Shown here piece by piece: positions 9,244 to 18,279 of a stretch of 64,000 nt of DNA. Made by a program: the position numbers and the translations under genes. Position 1 is the stretch's first letter; the number at the start of each line of letters is the position of its first letter. The stretch is taken from assembly GCF_000220065.1 (NCBI RefSeq), contig NZ_AFQU01000001.1, positions 186,001-250,000 on the forward strand. The letters run 5' to 3'. The notes beneath the pieces were generated by a model. That model was not told the DNA's origin. It searched no databases and saw nothing but the letters and a program-made list of their open reading frames with translations. Source of the DNA: Streptococcus sp. oral taxon 056 str. F0418 (lineage in GTDB: Bacteria > Bacillota > Bacilli > Lactobacillales > Streptococcaceae).

Positions 9244-10554
9244 TTACCTAAATCGAAGACCTTTAGGAAAATAGTTTTTTAATGTTTGATTAGCTAGTTT
9301 GGCAAAGCCTAGCCCATTTCCTTGAATGACTAATTGATACCAGCCATTAGGAAGAATTTCCTTTATTTGTAGTGTTTCGCCAGCTACGTAAACTTCAAAG
9401 TCTTGCTGATTTAATTCTAGTTTATTTTTGACTTGGCTGGGCTGTAATGCCAAGCCTAAGGCAAAGCTTGGTTCAAAGCGTTTTTTCTTGAAGATGCCTA
9501 AATGAAGACCATTGCGGGCTATTTTCAGCTTAGATAAATCAGGCAATCCAGCTGGTAATAAATAAAGTTGATCTCCAAAAGTTTGTAAAGTCCCCTCAAG
9601 CTCTACTTTCAAATGCTCTTTTTGGAAAGCCTGCCAAAGGGTCTTCTGTTCAGAGGTTAAATTTGATCGTCCAGATTTCACCTTGGCTGGTTTATTTTCT
9701 CCTGTAAAGCGAAACTTGGCAACAAACTGTCCCTCGCCTTTAAAATGATGCGGATACATTCGGGCTGTTTCCAGAAAATCAATCCCAGCTACCATTCCAT
9801 TTATTTTTGGAATATCCACCAATTCCAAAGGAAATGTATCTAAAATCCAAACTACAATTTCTTCATTTTCTTCAGGAGCCCATGTACAGGTAGAATAAAC
9901 AAGCTCCCCACCATGAGACAACATCTTAACGGCATCCTCTAAGATTTCTCTTTGTAAAACAGCGCATTGGGCTGGGTAATCAGGGGACCAATAATCCATT
10001 GCATCAGGTTGCTTACGAAACATCCCTTCGCCAGAACACGGAGCATCCAAGACAATTAAGTCAAAATAGCCAGAAAAAACTTTCGCTAAGCGATCAGCGG
10101 ATTCATTGGTAACTACAACATTTTGAGCACCAAAACGTTCTATATTTTCAACCAAAATCTTGGCACGTTTGCTACTAATCTCATTCGATATTAATAAGCC
10201 TGTATTATCAAGATACGATAGCAAGTGGGTTGACTTGCCACCCGGTGCAGCTGCTAGGTCCAAAACCTTCATTCCTTTTTTAGGGCGGGCGATTTGCCCG
10301 ACCATTTGGGCTGCAGGTTCCTGTGAATACACCAGACCAGACACATGTTCGGGAGACTTACCAGACACTTTTCCATAATGCCCCCAGTCGGTATTCAAAA
10401 TAGGATTTTCAAAAACAAGCTGGCCTTCTTTTAAAGGATTGATTCGAAAAGCGGAGATTGGTTTTTCATCAAAAGTTGAGAAAAAAGAAGCGGCTTCTTC
10501 TTGTAGAAGTCGCTGATATTTTTCTTCAAATCCTATTGGAAACTTCATGCTCAC
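9244..10554 (-). CDS. rsmF: 16S rRNA (cytosine-C5) methyltransferase, RsmF/RsmB-like
   Basis: SAM-dependent m5C RNA methyltransferase of the NOL1/NOP2/Sun family; 436 aa. The SAM-binding loop LDLAAAPGGKST is at residues 99-109. The two catalytic cysteines lie in DAPCSG (Cys173) and STCTWAP (Cys223). The C-terminal part (about 300-436) fits the PUA-like extension of RsmF/YebU. The start is a GTG in the GTGA overlap with the preceding phosphatase gene; an ATG two codons later is an equally good start. Confidence 0.9.
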   Translation of the reverse strand: MSMKFPIGFEEKYQRLLQEEAASFFSTFDEKPISAFRINPLKEGQLVFENPILNTDWGHYGKVSGKSPEHVSGLVYSQEPAAQMVGQIARPKKGMKVLDLAAAPGGKSTHLLSYLDNTGLLISNEISSKRAKILVENIERFGAQNVVVTNESADRLAKVFSGYFDLIVLDAPCSGEGMFRKQPDAMDYWSPDYPAQCAVLQREILEDAVKMLSHGGELVYSTCTWAPEENEEIVVWILDTFPLELVDIPKINGMVAGIDFLETARMYPHHFKGEGQFVAKFRFTGENKPAKVKSGRSNLTSEQKTLWQAFQKEHLKVELEGTLQTFGDQLYLLPAGLPDLSKLKIARNGLHLGIFKKKRFEPSFALGLALQPSQVKNKLELNQQDFEVYVAGETLQIKEILPNGWYQLVIQGNGLGFAKLANQTLKNYFPKGLRFR

Positions 10555-11324
10555 TTTTCTCCTCTGCGATAAATATAAGATTGAATCTCAGCCAGCTTCT
10601 TCTTAGGTAGCATCATAATTCCTTGGCGTGTTTTGAAGTTCGGTTGCTCACCATCAAGCGTCAAAGTGACATAACCTAATTTTTCTCCTAAAATAGCGGC
10701 AGCTGCGTAATCCCAAGGATAGAGATAGGTAATATAAGTCAACAAGCGTCCTTGTAGAATGCGACTAAAACTAATAGCCGCACTTCCATAAGCGCGTGCA
10801 CCTAAACAATGCTTCGTCAAGTCAGCAACTCCCCAGCCATTGCTCTCAAGCATTCCAGCATTTGAAGCAATTAAGAAACGATTTAAGGAACGATTCTGAA
10901 AAGGAGGCAATATCTTGTCATTGCATTTAACCTCAAATCGCCCCCCACCATGGTACATTTCGTCTCGCATGACATCATAGATTATTCCAAATTGTCCAAG
11001 ACCATTCTCATAGTATGCAAGCATCACTGCAAAGTCATAGCCTTGCGCCACAAAATTAGCTGTGCCATCGATCGGATCAATCACCCATACTGCTCCTTTT
11101 TGTATATCACAAGTATGGTGGCCTTCTTCAGCAAAAATAGCATCATTTGGATAATGCTTTAAAATTTCCGTTATCAATAATTGCTGAACATTTTTATCTA
11201 GCTGAGTCACCAAGTCAGTTGAGCTAGTCTTTTCTTCAACTTCTAAATCCTCGCCCATGTGATTCAAAATGTAAGAACCAGCTTTAAAAACGAGATTTTT
11301 TGCAAAATCAAATTTATCTTCCAA
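10551..11324 (-). CDS. Inositol monophosphatase family protein
   Basis: Mg-dependent sugar-phosphate phosphatase of the FIG/IMPase fold. Motifs seen are IFAEEGHH (metal-binding Glu), [12 protein letters not shown] (Asp-Asp metal site) and WDYAAAAIL near the C-terminus. I place the start at the TTG at 11324, overlapping the UPF0223 stop by 11 bp, which gives 257 aa, the normal family size. Longer in-frame upstream sequence only re-reads the UPF0223 gene. The substrate is unknown; candidates are inositol-1-phosphate, fructose-1,6-bisphosphate and 3'-phosphoadenosine 5'-phosphate. Confidence 0.85.
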   Translation of the reverse strand: MEDKFDFAKNLVFKAGSYILNHMGEDLEVEEKTSSTDLVTQLDKNVQQLLITEILKHYPNDAIFAEEGHHTCDIQKGAVWVIDPIDGTANFVAQGYDFAVMLAYYENGLGQFGIIYDVMRDEMYHGGGRFEVKCNDKILPPFQNRSLNRFLIASNAGMLESNGWGVADLTKHCLGARAYGSAAISFSRILQGRLLTYITYLYPWDYAAAAILGEKLGYVTLTLDGEQPNFKTRQGIMMLPKKKLAEIQSYIYRRGEK

Positions 11325-11592
11325 GAGAAACCATCCCTTTCTCCATGCCTTTAGCAGCCTGAACAGCCTGATAAAGAGAATAGCCACTAACAGCTTCAAA
11401 CTCTCGACCAATTCGCTTTTCTTCAGCTTTACTTGGTACAACGTTTTTAAATTTTACATAAGAAGCTAGCAACTCTTGAGCTGCTACTTTTGATTCGTAA
11501 GCTTTTTCAACATCATTCAAAAAAGAAAGCACCGAAGCAATCTCTTCAGTGCTCCACGATAAATCGAGTGGGTAACTATAATTCTTATTCAT
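11314..11592 (-). CDS. UPF0223 family protein
   Basis: A 92-aa cytoplasmic protein of the UPF0223 (YktA-like) family, recognised by the N-terminal [12 protein letters not shown] segment and by its fixed place between spx and the inositol-phosphatase gene in streptococci. It is predicted all-helical. The start is 3 bp after the spx stop. Function is unknown. Confidence 0.85.
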   Translation of the reverse strand: MNKNYSYPLDLSWSTEEIASVLSFLNDVEKAYESKVAAQELLASYVKFKNVVPSKAEEKRIGREFEAVSGYSLYQAVQAAKGMEKGMVSLGR

Positions 11593-11595
11593 ATA

Positions 11596-11997
11596 TTATT
11601 CAATTTCTGCACGTAAAGTAGCATCGCGTAATTCTTGCTGACGATAACTACGAGGTAAAAAGGCACGAATCTCATCTTCATTAAATCCAATCTGCATTCG
11701 CTTGCCATCTAAAATAATTGGACGACGCAATAAAGACGGATTCTCCTCAATTAACTTGATTAACTCAGAGATAGATAGCCCCTCAACATCTAAATTGAGT
11801 TTTTGAAAAATTTTTGAGCGAGTAGAGATGATGTCATCTGTCCCATTTTCTGTCAAAGAAAGAATATGCTGTAATTCATGAGCTGATAAAGGGCTGGTCA
11901 TGATATTATGCTCCTCAAAGGGGACTTCATGATTTAACAGCCAAGCACGTGCCTTGCGGCAAGACGTACAACTCGGTGATAAAAATAGTGTAATCAT
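11596..11997 (-). CDS. spx: Transcriptional regulator Spx (ArsC/Spx family)
   Basis: RNA-polymerase-binding global regulator of the thiol/oxidative stress response. At 133 aa it has an N-terminal thioredoxin-like fold and a CxxC redox switch at Cys10-Cys13 (SPSCTSCRKA). The RPIILDGKRMQIGF segment is typical of streptococcal SpxA paralogues; the ATLRAEIE tail favours SpxA1. It heads the spx-UPF0223-phosphatase-rsmF transcription unit, so the redox regulator is coupled to an rRNA methylase gene. Confidence 0.92.
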   Translation of the reverse strand: MITLFLSPSCTSCRKARAWLLNHEVPFEEHNIMTSPLSAHELQHILSLTENGTDDIISTRSKIFQKLNLDVEGLSISELIKLIEENPSLLRRPIILDGKRMQIGFNEDEIRAFLPRSYRQQELRDATLRAEIE

Positions 11998-12031
11998 GTG
12001 CTTCTCTTCTTATTTCTTAGTAACTACTTCT

Positions 12032-12059
12032 ATTATACTAAAAATATAGGCACTTGACT
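12032..12059 (-). promoter_or_regulatory. Candidate spx promoter
   Basis: A consensus TATAAT -10 (12032-12037, minus strand) with only a weak -35 (AGTCAA) 16 bp upstream, in the 90-bp gap between ribF and spx. Confidence 0.4.
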
Positions 12060-12087
12060 ATACTTTTTTGTATCAAAGCTTCATCTT

Positions 12088-13005
12088 TTATCCTTGCCAT
12101 AGTCGAGCTATTTTTTCATCAGCTTTCAACTGAGCAAGTAAGCTTTCTACACCATCAAATTTAATCATATCACGAATTTTATCCAGCCAAAAAATACGTA
12201 TCGTATCACCGTAGATCTCACCTGAAAAATCAAAAATATTTGCCTCAAAGCGAAGCTCATCTCCCTCAAAGGTCACATTTTTACCGACACTAGCCATTCC
12301 TCTGTATTTATGCCCCTTATGCTCCACATCTACCACATAAACTCCATCTGCAGGTAAAAACACCCGATCGAGTGGCGCTAAGTTTGCTGTTGGATAGCCG
12401 ATTGTACGACCACGAGCATTCCCATGCACAACAATCCCTCTAGTCGAAAAAGGATAGCTTAATAATCGCGTCGCTTCAGCTACACTACCTTCTTTGATAG
12501 CTTTCCGGATGCGGGTTGAAGAAATTTTTTCATTTTCATGATTAATTGATGGAACAATGATAATTTGTCCATCGAAAAATTGATTCAACTCATGAACTTC
12601 TCGCCTATCTGAGCCGAAATGATAATCAAATCCAGCAACCACGACCTTTGCTTTAAGGCTCTTAATGTATTTTTCAAAAAAATCAGCCGCCGTATTTGCT
12701 GAAAAATGACTAGTAAAGTCAATCAAATAAAAATAATCCACCCCTTGCTTTGCAAGTAACTGCTCTCTTTCCTCAGGACTATTGAGATGAAGCAACAAAT
12801 CAGGTTGAAAGCGCACGAAAGCGAGTTTTGGTGATTCTGGGAATGTTAGAACAGCGATTTTTAATTGTTTTTCTGAAGCAATTTTTCTCGCTTCTGCAAA
12901 AAGTGCTTGGTGCCCTCTATGAAGTCCATCAAAATAGCCCAATACTAAAACAGTATCTTCAACTTGTTGAATATCTTTTTCATTTGAAATGCGAATTGTT
13001 TTCAT
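12088..13005 (-). CDS. ribF: Bifunctional riboflavin kinase / FAD synthetase RibF
   Basis: Makes FMN from riboflavin and ATP, then FAD. The N-terminal adenylyltransferase domain has the nucleotidyl-transferase motif GYFDGLHRGH at residues 23-32. The C-terminal flavokinase domain starts near residue 185 with the GRTIGYPTANL motif. The 305-aa length is standard. It follows truB by 22 bp, the classical truB-ribF pair of Firmicutes. Confidence 0.96.
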   Translation of the reverse strand: MKTIRISNEKDIQQVEDTVLVLGYFDGLHRGHQALFAEARKIASEKQLKIAVLTFPESPKLAFVRFQPDLLLHLNSPEEREQLLAKQGVDYFYLIDFTSHFSANTAADFFEKYIKSLKAKVVVAGFDYHFGSDRREVHELNQFFDGQIIIVPSINHENEKISSTRIRKAIKEGSVAEATRLLSYPFSTRGIVVHGNARGRTIGYPTANLAPLDRVFLPADGVYVVDVEHKGHKYRGMASVGKNVTFEGDELRFEANIFDFSGEIYGDTIRIFWLDKIRDMIKFDGVESLLAQLKADEKIARLWQG

Positions 13006-13027
13006 TCTTCTATTCTATCATAAAATA

Positions 13028-13906
13028 TCAGAGAAAGACCTTGCGAGGCTTATATCGATCCTCTCGTTTTTCTAAAATCGCTACTAACTTCTCCTTATAA
13101 AAGCCAGCTAGTTCAGCTTCTTCTGACATCAAGCTGATAAAACGACCGTTTTTCACATCCTCAACTTGCTCGTCAGAGAGCTCAACTCTCAGTAAATCTC
13201 CGATTCCTAATTCGAGTGGTTGGAGGAAGGAGAAATCATCTACTGCTACTCGCTCTGCTATTTCATCTAGGGTCAAGGCATCATCTAAGCTCATACCTGC
13301 TGAGGAAGTCCGTGTCAGCTGGGACATGTGACTGGCAAGGCCAAGCTTGGCTCCCAAATCAACAGACAGAGTTCGGACATAGGTCCCCTTGCTGCATTTG
13401 ACTCGAAAACGAAAGCGTGCTTGTTCACCTTCATAGGAAATCGGACTGGTACGCTCGAAACTATATATGGTCACCTTCCGCTCTGGCCGCTCCACTTCTT
13501 GACCCACTCTTACATACTCATAAAGCTTGCGGCCATTGACCTTGACTGCAGAGTACATGGGCGGAATCTGGCGAATCTCACCAGTCATGGACTCCATCGC
13601 TTCATCAATGAGAGCTTCTTCTAAAAGCTCTGTCACCGGCGTCCGCTCTAGGATGTCTCCACTGGCATCCTCTGTGGTTGTTGAGCAGCCTAGTGTAATC
13701 TCCCCCTCGTAGACCTTGCCTTCCTCCTGCATAAACTCGACCAAGCGCGTCGCCTTGCCCACAGCAATCGGAAGCACCCCGATCACATCCGGATCCAAGG
13801 TTCCCCCATGACCGATTTTCTTGGTTTTTAAAATCTTGCGCAGCTTAAATACCGCATCGTGCGAGGTCATCCCCGCTTCTTTTCTTAAATTAATAATTCC
13901 ATTCAT
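13028..13906 (-). CDS. truB: tRNA pseudouridine-55 synthase TruB
   Basis: Converts U55 of the T-loop of tRNAs to pseudouridine. The catalytic motif GGTLDP gives Asp38, followed by the [12 protein letters not shown] helix; 292 aa is normal. The coding strand is noticeably richer in G+C than its neighbours, without sign of transfer. It lies 11 bp after the DUF2130 gene and is probably co-transcribed with it. Confidence 0.96.
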   Translation of the reverse strand: MNGIINLRKEAGMTSHDAVFKLRKILKTKKIGHGGTLDPDVIGVLPIAVGKATRLVEFMQEEGKVYEGEITLGCSTTTEDASGDILERTPVTELLEEALIDEAMESMTGEIRQIPPMYSAVKVNGRKLYEYVRVGQEVERPERKVTIYSFERTSPISYEGEQARFRFRVKCSKGTYVRTLSVDLGAKLGLASHMSQLTRTSSAGMSLDDALTLDEIAERVAVDDFSFLQPLELGIGDLLRVELSDEQVEDVKNGRFISLMSEEAELAGFYKEKLVAILEKREDRYKPRKVFL

Positions 13907-13917
13907 TGCTTACCATC

Positions 13918-15189
13918 TCACTTCTTCTCTAAGGCTTCAAACTTAGCCTTCATAGTTGGATTTTTACGCGTCAGTTTTTTGACAGAGACGTCGTCCAGTT
14001 TGTTATTCGCTAAGCGCAGCTGATTTTCAGAGGTTGTCAGGAATTTCTTGATTTCTTCCATCCTGCGGATTGCTTTATCAATCTCTTCGATGGCCTTGCC
14101 AAAGTTGGTCGAAGCAGACTGATAGTTCTTGGCGAAAGCTACTTTAAAGGCATCCAAATCTTCCTCAAAATGCGTAATATCAATATTCTGCTCTCTCACC
14201 AAGGCCAGCTCTTGCTTGTACTGGAGCGAGTTAAGCGCAGCATTCCGTAAGAGGGTAATCATGGGCAGGAAGAACTGAGGCCGGATAACATACATCTTCT
14301 CATAGGCATAGGACACATCAACAATACCCGAATTGTAGAGTTCGCTATCAGCCTCGAGAAGTGTCACTAGAATGGCATATTCACAGCCTTTCTCACACCG
14401 ATCTTTATCAAGCTCTTTGAAGAAATGCTCGTTTTTCTTCTTGGTCGCTGTCTCATCACCTTCATTTTTCATCTCAAACATGATGGAGAGAATTTCTACA
14501 CCATTTTCATCTACCTCGCGGTAAATGTAGTCACCCTTGCTGCCGGTTCTGGCATCATTGTCCTTGCCAAACTCCGCTCGTGGAAACATGGCCATGCGGT
14601 TTTTGTTAAACTCGTACTCGCAGTGCTGTTCCAAACTCTCACCAATCATCTTAGTGGACTGCTTGGCCTTGAAATCCTTGTAAAACTCTATGGTTTCGTC
14701 TTTCTGTCGAAGCTCTACCTCATAGCGCTCTTTGAGAGAAGTCTGGGCGAGTGCTGCTTCTTTTTCTTGCAAGGTTAGTTGATTCTTTACCTCATCGCGC
14801 TCTTTTTCCAGTGCAGACAAAGTCTTTTGCAACTGATTTTCATGCTCCAAGCGTAGAGTAGTCAGCTGACTTTCCAATCGCTGCACTTCCTTGTCTTTTT
14901 CTTGTAACTGAAGACTAGCTGCCTGCTCTACCTCTTTCTTTGCCAGTTCCTGCTGGGTCTTAAACTGAGCAATTTCGCTTTTAAGATTGCTGATTTCTTG
15001 TTCTTTTTGTGAAAGTATCGCTTGGTGAGTGTTTTGAGATTTTTGCTCTGCCAAAGCCAACTCCTGCTTAATCCGATCATGAATTTCCTTGTCAAACTCT
15101 GCTGTCCGAACCTGCGACAAAAGCTCACTGTATTGACTCTCATTGACTGTAAAAACCTCACCACAATTAGGACATTTAATTTCGTTCAT
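13918..15189 (-). CDS. DUF2130 domain-containing protein (coiled coil plus predicted nuclease-like domain)
   Basis: Function unknown. I choose the ATG at 15189, which has an AGAGG ribosome site, over an unsupported upstream start; this gives 423 aa. The protein opens with a CPNCG zinc-ribbon half-motif. A long Glu/Lys/Gln-rich coiled coil follows (about residues 25-180), then the conserved DUF2130 domain (FYKDFKAKQSTKMIGESLE, FEMKNE) resembling a restriction-endonuclease-like fold. It is probably cytoplasmic. The FEMKNE segment is a reasonable place to look for a catalytic acidic-Lys pair. Confidence 0.75.
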   Translation of the reverse strand: MNEIKCPNCGEVFTVNESQYSELLSQVRTAEFDKEIHDRIKQELALAEQKSQNTHQAILSQKEQEISNLKSEIAQFKTQQELAKKEVEQAASLQLQEKDKEVQRLESQLTTLRLEHENQLQKTLSALEKERDEVKNQLTLQEKEAALAQTSLKERYEVELRQKDETIEFYKDFKAKQSTKMIGESLEQHCEYEFNKNRMAMFPRAEFGKDNDARTGSKGDYIYREVDENGVEILSIMFEMKNEGDETATKKKNEHFFKELDKDRCEKGCEYAILVTLLEADSELYNSGIVDVSYAYEKMYVIRPQFFLPMITLLRNAALNSLQYKQELALVREQNIDITHFEEDLDAFKVAFAKNYQSASTNFGKAIEEIDKAIRRMEEIKKFLTTSENQLRLANNKLDDVSVKKLTRKNPTMKAKFEALEKK

Positions 15190-15295
15190 GCTGTACCTCT
15201 TTCTAGACAAACTACTTAACATATTATACCATGCCTCAGCTTAAATGAAAAATAGCTCCCTTTGTCCATTTTGTAATAAAAACAAGATGTATCTA

Positions 15296-15338
15296 TTGAC
15301 TTTTTAGTCAAAACATTATACTATACTACTGTATATAC
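15296..15338 (+). promoter_or_regulatory. niaX promoter with candidate NiaR operator
   Basis: TTGACT at 15296-15301 is followed by TATACT boxes at 15317 and 15322 (spacing 15 or 20, neither ideal) and by an AT-rich palindrome GTATATAC at 15331-15338. NiaR autoregulates niacin transport in Firmicutes, so an operator is expected here. The exact site is inferred. Confidence 0.4.
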
Positions 15339-15360
15339 ACTTAATTCAAAGGAGATTATT

Positions 15361-15888
15361 ATGTACCCTAAATCTAGGAATCAATTTTTGACCTTAACAG
15401 CTTTGTTAACAGCTCTTGCTATTGCTATCCCAATGGTAATGCCCCTTAAAATTGTCATCCCACCTGCATCTTATACACTGGCTAGTCACGTCGCTATCTT
15501 TTTAGCCATGTTTATCTCTCCTCTGATGGCGGTAATTGTCATCCTAGGTTCGACATTTGGTTTTTTAATAGCTGGTTATCCATTTGTAATTGTCTTGCGA
15601 GCCTTCTCCCATATTTTGTTTGGCTCTCTTGGTGCGTTTTATTTAAAAAAATCACCCGATACATTAAATGTTCCGGCTAAAAAATGGATTTTTAACATTG
15701 TTTTAGCTGTTATTCATGCTTTAGGGGAAGTGGTTGTCTGCGTTATTTTTTACAGCTCCACTGCTTATCCAAGTGGTAATCTTTTCTATTTATTGTTTAT
15801 CTTAGTTGGCTTTGGTACTATTATTCACAGTATCGTAGACTTTTTGATTTCTGATTTTATTTTTCAAGCTTTGAAAAAAATCAGATAA
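15361..15888 (+). CDS. niaX: Niacin ECF transporter S component NiaX
   Basis: Membrane substrate-binding subunit of an energy-coupling-factor importer for niacin; it uses the shared EcfAA'T module encoded elsewhere. The 175-aa protein is almost wholly hydrophobic with five to six helices (about residues 12-30, 42-62, 68-85, 108-128, 135-160). The strongest evidence for niacin is its neighbour niaR, 38 bp downstream on the same strand. The start has an AAAGGAG ribosome site. Confidence 0.85.
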   Translation: MYPKSRNQFLTLTALLTALAIAIPMVMPLKIVIPPASYTLASHVAIFLAMFISPLMAVIVILGSTFGFLIAGYPFVIVLRAFSHILFGSLGAFYLKKSPDTLNVPAKKWIFNIVLAVIHALGEVVVCVIFYSSTAYPSGNLFYLLFILVGFGTIIHSIVDFLISDFIFQALKKIR

Positions 15889-15891
15889 GCC

Positions 15892-15920
15892 TTGCAACTT
15901 ATCCCTATTTATCTTAAAAT
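15892..15920 (+). promoter_or_regulatory. niaR promoter predicting a leaderless mRNA
   Basis: TTGCAA (15892-15897), a 17-bp spacer and TAAAAT (15915-15920) end 6 bp before the niaR ATG. The usual +1 position, 7 bp past the -10 box, is the A of the start codon. No Shine-Dalgarno is present. The -35 box begins four bases past the niaX stop. Confidence 0.55.
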
Positions 15921-15926
15921 GAAGCT

Positions 15927-16439
15927 ATGACAAAGCAAAGAAAACAACAATTATTAGAACTATTAAAAGAATCCCCATCAGCGTTAAACGGTCAGTCACT
16001 AGCTGAGCACTTTCATGTAACAAGGCAGATAATCGTGCAAGACATTGCATTATTGCGGGCTGACGGTGCACCCATCCTCTCAACAAACCGTGGCTATCTG
16101 TATAAAGACCATGAAGAGAGTAACGCTGTCCATCAACTGTTCAAAATTCAGCATAGGGCTGAAGATATGGAAGCTGAACTGCTAGCTATAGTAGACAATG
16201 GCGGGCGTGTACAGAATATTCTGATTGAGCACCCAGTATATGGCGAAATCCAAACTTACCTAAAACTGACTTGCCGTCGGGATGTTCAGCATTTTCTGCA
16301 ACAAGTCAAAGAATCTCAATTCCGCCCACTGTCTGAGCTGACAGATGGAGTTCACTATCACCTAATTCAAGCTGACTCTCAGCAAGATTTAGACTATGTC
16401 GAAGCTGCTTTGAGAGATTTAGGATTTTTGCTGGAATAA
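15927..16439 (+). CDS. niaR: Niacin-responsive transcriptional repressor NiaR
   Basis: Represses NAD-precursor uptake genes when niacin is bound. The 170-aa protein has an N-terminal winged helix-turn-helix (about 5-55) and the C-terminal 3H domain (about 70-168), so named for three conserved His; HPVYGEI, TDGVHYH and the intervening histidines are visible. It sits directly after its expected target niaX. It ends at a strong terminator. Confidence 0.9.
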   Translation: MTKQRKQQLLELLKESPSALNGQSLAEHFHVTRQIIVQDIALLRADGAPILSTNRGYLYKDHEESNAVHQLFKIQHRAEDMEAELLAIVDNGGRVQNILIEHPVYGEIQTYLKLTCRRDVQHFLQQVKESQFRPLSELTDGVHYHLIQADSQQDLDYVEAALRDLGFLLE

Positions 16440-16445
16440 CATTAA

Positions 16446-16481
16446 AAAAGACTGATTAGGATACAACCTAGTCAGTCTTTT
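16446..16481 (+). terminator. Intrinsic terminator after niaR
   Basis: A 15-bp stem (16446-16460 with 16467-16481, one G-T pair) with a 6-nt loop ends in TTTT. It lies directly after the niaR stop. Confidence 0.85.
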
Positions 16482-16556
16482 AAGTACATACTCCTATGTC
16501 TACAGGTTTACGAATAATAAATAGTGGGTATAAAAATCATTGATAAAACAATCAAA

Positions 16557-16853
16557 CTATTCTTTAAAAGAGATTAAAAAAATTAATATCCCAGAAAATA
16601 CAATACTAATAATTGACAAGGCCATGACTCTAATCTCATTTAAATCTATGTACAAAGAATAAAGAAAAATGAGTATATTAAGTAGCATCACTAATCTATA
16701 AAACCTAGATTGGCTCTGCTTCCATCCTTTTAAAGTATGAAAAGCAAATGGAAATCTCAAACCGAATCCAGCATTTCTGGAAGAAAAAAAATGGTTTAAG
16801 CCAAAAAGAAAAAATGCAACAATAGCAATCCATAGTGCAATCATGTCAGTCAT
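16557..16853 (-). CDS. Small membrane protein, SdpI-like in outline
   Basis: A 98-aa protein with three hydrophobic helices (about residues 4-20, 53-70, 75-95). The loop GLRFPFAFHTLKGWKQSQ has the layout of SdpI/DUF-type membrane proteins (a turn with R/K, P and W between helices). That similarity is weak and I do not assign function. Two ATG starts lie three codons apart after GAAAGG. It is flanked by the niaR terminator and a NUDIX gene. Confidence 0.6.
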   Translation of the reverse strand: MTDMIALWIAIVAFFLFGLNHFFSSRNAGFGLRFPFAFHTLKGWKQSQSRFYRLVMLLNILIFLYSLYIDLNEIRVMALSIISIVFSGILIFLISFKE

Positions 16854-16897
16854 CTACCTTTCTATCTTTGCACTTCAAATACAAAAGGAAACATTTT

Positions 16898-17365
16898 TTA
16901 ATACATACTCTTGCGCCAGCCGCCTTCGATGCGCTCGTGATAGTAATATTCTGACAGTTCCTCATCTTCCATCATACGCAGAAGTTCTAACATATCGTAG
17001 GCCAAGTCCAGCTGTGAAAGAGTAGCCTTATCTACCCAAGAAATCTCGCCTTCTTCTGTTGAATGAATCTGACCAGAAAATTCGGTCGCTTTGTAGCAAA
17101 AGACGATATAGCGAATCCCTTCATCCGTATGCCAGTTTTTAACTCCAACCAATTTTGGATGAGTAATAGTCAAACCTGTTTCCTCTAAAATCTCACGCAC
17201 TACCGCATCATGGAGGGACTCGCCCTTCTCGATGTGACCACCTGGAAAGGCATATCCAGACCAACGATAGCGCTCAGGAGAACGATACTGCATTAGGACT
17301 TTAGCACACGATACATCTTCGACAAGACAGATGTTTGTTAGAATTGTTTCTTGAGAACGAGACAT
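16898..17365 (-). CDS. NUDIX hydrolase (8-oxo-dGTP diphosphatase-like)
   Basis: The 155-aa protein carries the NUDIX box from GGHIEKGES to REILEETGL (about residues 42-64), with the metal-binding Glu pair in REILEE. The ending differs from the classical pneumococcal MutX, and the true substrate (oxidised nucleotide or other) is not shown. The start has an AAGGAAG ribosome site. Confidence 0.85.
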   Translation of the reverse strand: MSRSQETILTNICLVEDVSCAKVLMQYRSPERYRWSGYAFPGGHIEKGESLHDAVVREILEETGLTITHPKLVGVKNWHTDEGIRYIVFCYKATEFSGQIHSTEEGEISWVDKATLSQLDLAYDMLELLRMMEDEELSEYYYHERIEGGWRKSMY

Positions 17366-17698
17366 TCTTCTTCCTTTCTAAATTAATAGCAATAAGAATA
17401 GCAAGCCTAGCTTTACTAAAAAATATAAGTCGCAATTGGAAACCAAACACAAGAAAAATTCAAGTTTCGTAATGGTCTCAGAAAACCTTCTCCGTGTTCT
17501 AATTTTATCTCTATAAAACAATGAAAAGGCTATATAATAAAAATGACAAAATAGTTTAGGCATACTTTTATTTCAAAACATTAAAAATGCCACACCAATC
17601 GCAACAACTATTAAGACGAAATAATTTAAAAAGCTTTTGCTAGCCAATTTTTTCTAAGCAAAGACAAAACTTGTTAACTGAAACTTTTTATTTTAGTT
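17366..17698. other. A/T-rich intergenic region, possible 24-aa membrane peptide
   Basis: No convincing gene. On the minus strand 17573-17647 reads a 24-residue hydrophobic peptide (start TTG; KSFLNYFVLIVVAIGVAFL) resembling a one-helix membrane protein, but no ribosome site precedes it. A 61-codon frame at 17378-17563 has no family features. I treat both as unproven. Confidence 0.25.
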
Positions 17699-18244
17699 TT
17701 ACTGTTCATTTACCAACTCCACAATCTTCTGGAAAGTCTTGCCGTTTCGGATGGTTAGTTGCTTGTAAAAACTAGATTTGAGCAGTTTCTTATGGTAGTT
17801 GGACTTGAGATAATCCGCTTGGTCAGCATTGCTATAAAAGAAAGCCGTCTGCCCAAAATGCAGTTGCTCCTTGTCATTCGCCCAACTGCCTGCCAGTTCT
17901 TGAACACTCTCCCTGTCTGCCTCCGGCAAATAAAAGAGAACATCTCGGCGAAAGGCTGTTTCATCCTGCCACCAACTAGGCAAATTGGCTGTTTCTTTTT
18001 GAAGCATAGCAGAGCTGACAAGGACAAAAGGCAGAGGAAAATCGTAAGACTGTCTAAAATAAGCCGACAATATCTCCCGAATCCTCTCCTCCTGCTCCTC
18101 GCTATCAAAGAAAAGATTGCCACTATTGATGTAGGAAGCTGGATTTTCAAAACCCAACCCGTCCAAATCCTTCTTCAGATCAGCCATAACGACCTTGTTT
18201 TTCCCGCCGACATTGATGCCGCGGAGTAAAAGTACATAACGCAT
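17699..18244 (-). CDS. DUF1697 family protein
   Basis: The 181-aa protein begins with the hallmark MRYVLLLRGINVGG and continues with GFENPASYINSGN, characteristic of DUF1697. It is cytoplasmic, with a ferredoxin-like fold expected from the family. Function is unknown. It stands next to unrelated small enzymes (NUDIX, GNAT), a typical accessory stretch. Confidence 0.85.
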   Translation of the reverse strand: MRYVLLLRGINVGGKNKVVMADLKKDLDGLGFENPASYINSGNLFFDSEEQEERIREILSAYFRQSYDFPLPFVLVSSAMLQKETANLPSWWQDETAFRRDVLFYLPEADRESVQELAGSWANDKEQLHFGQTAFFYSNADQADYLKSNYHKKLLKSSFYKQLTIRNGKTFQKIVELVNEQ

Positions 18245-18279
18245 GTGTGCTCCTTACAAATATATCTATTGTTTTCAGA

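Noticed and set aside
14425..14778. 117-codon plus-strand frame opposite the DUF2130 gene
   Set aside because: Shadow of the coiled-coil coding region, whose reverse complement reads as Leu/Phe-rich.
17378..17563. 61-codon minus-strand hydrophobic frame
   Set aside because: No ribosome site, no recognisable family, Phe/Leu-rich composition expected from A/T-rich DNA.
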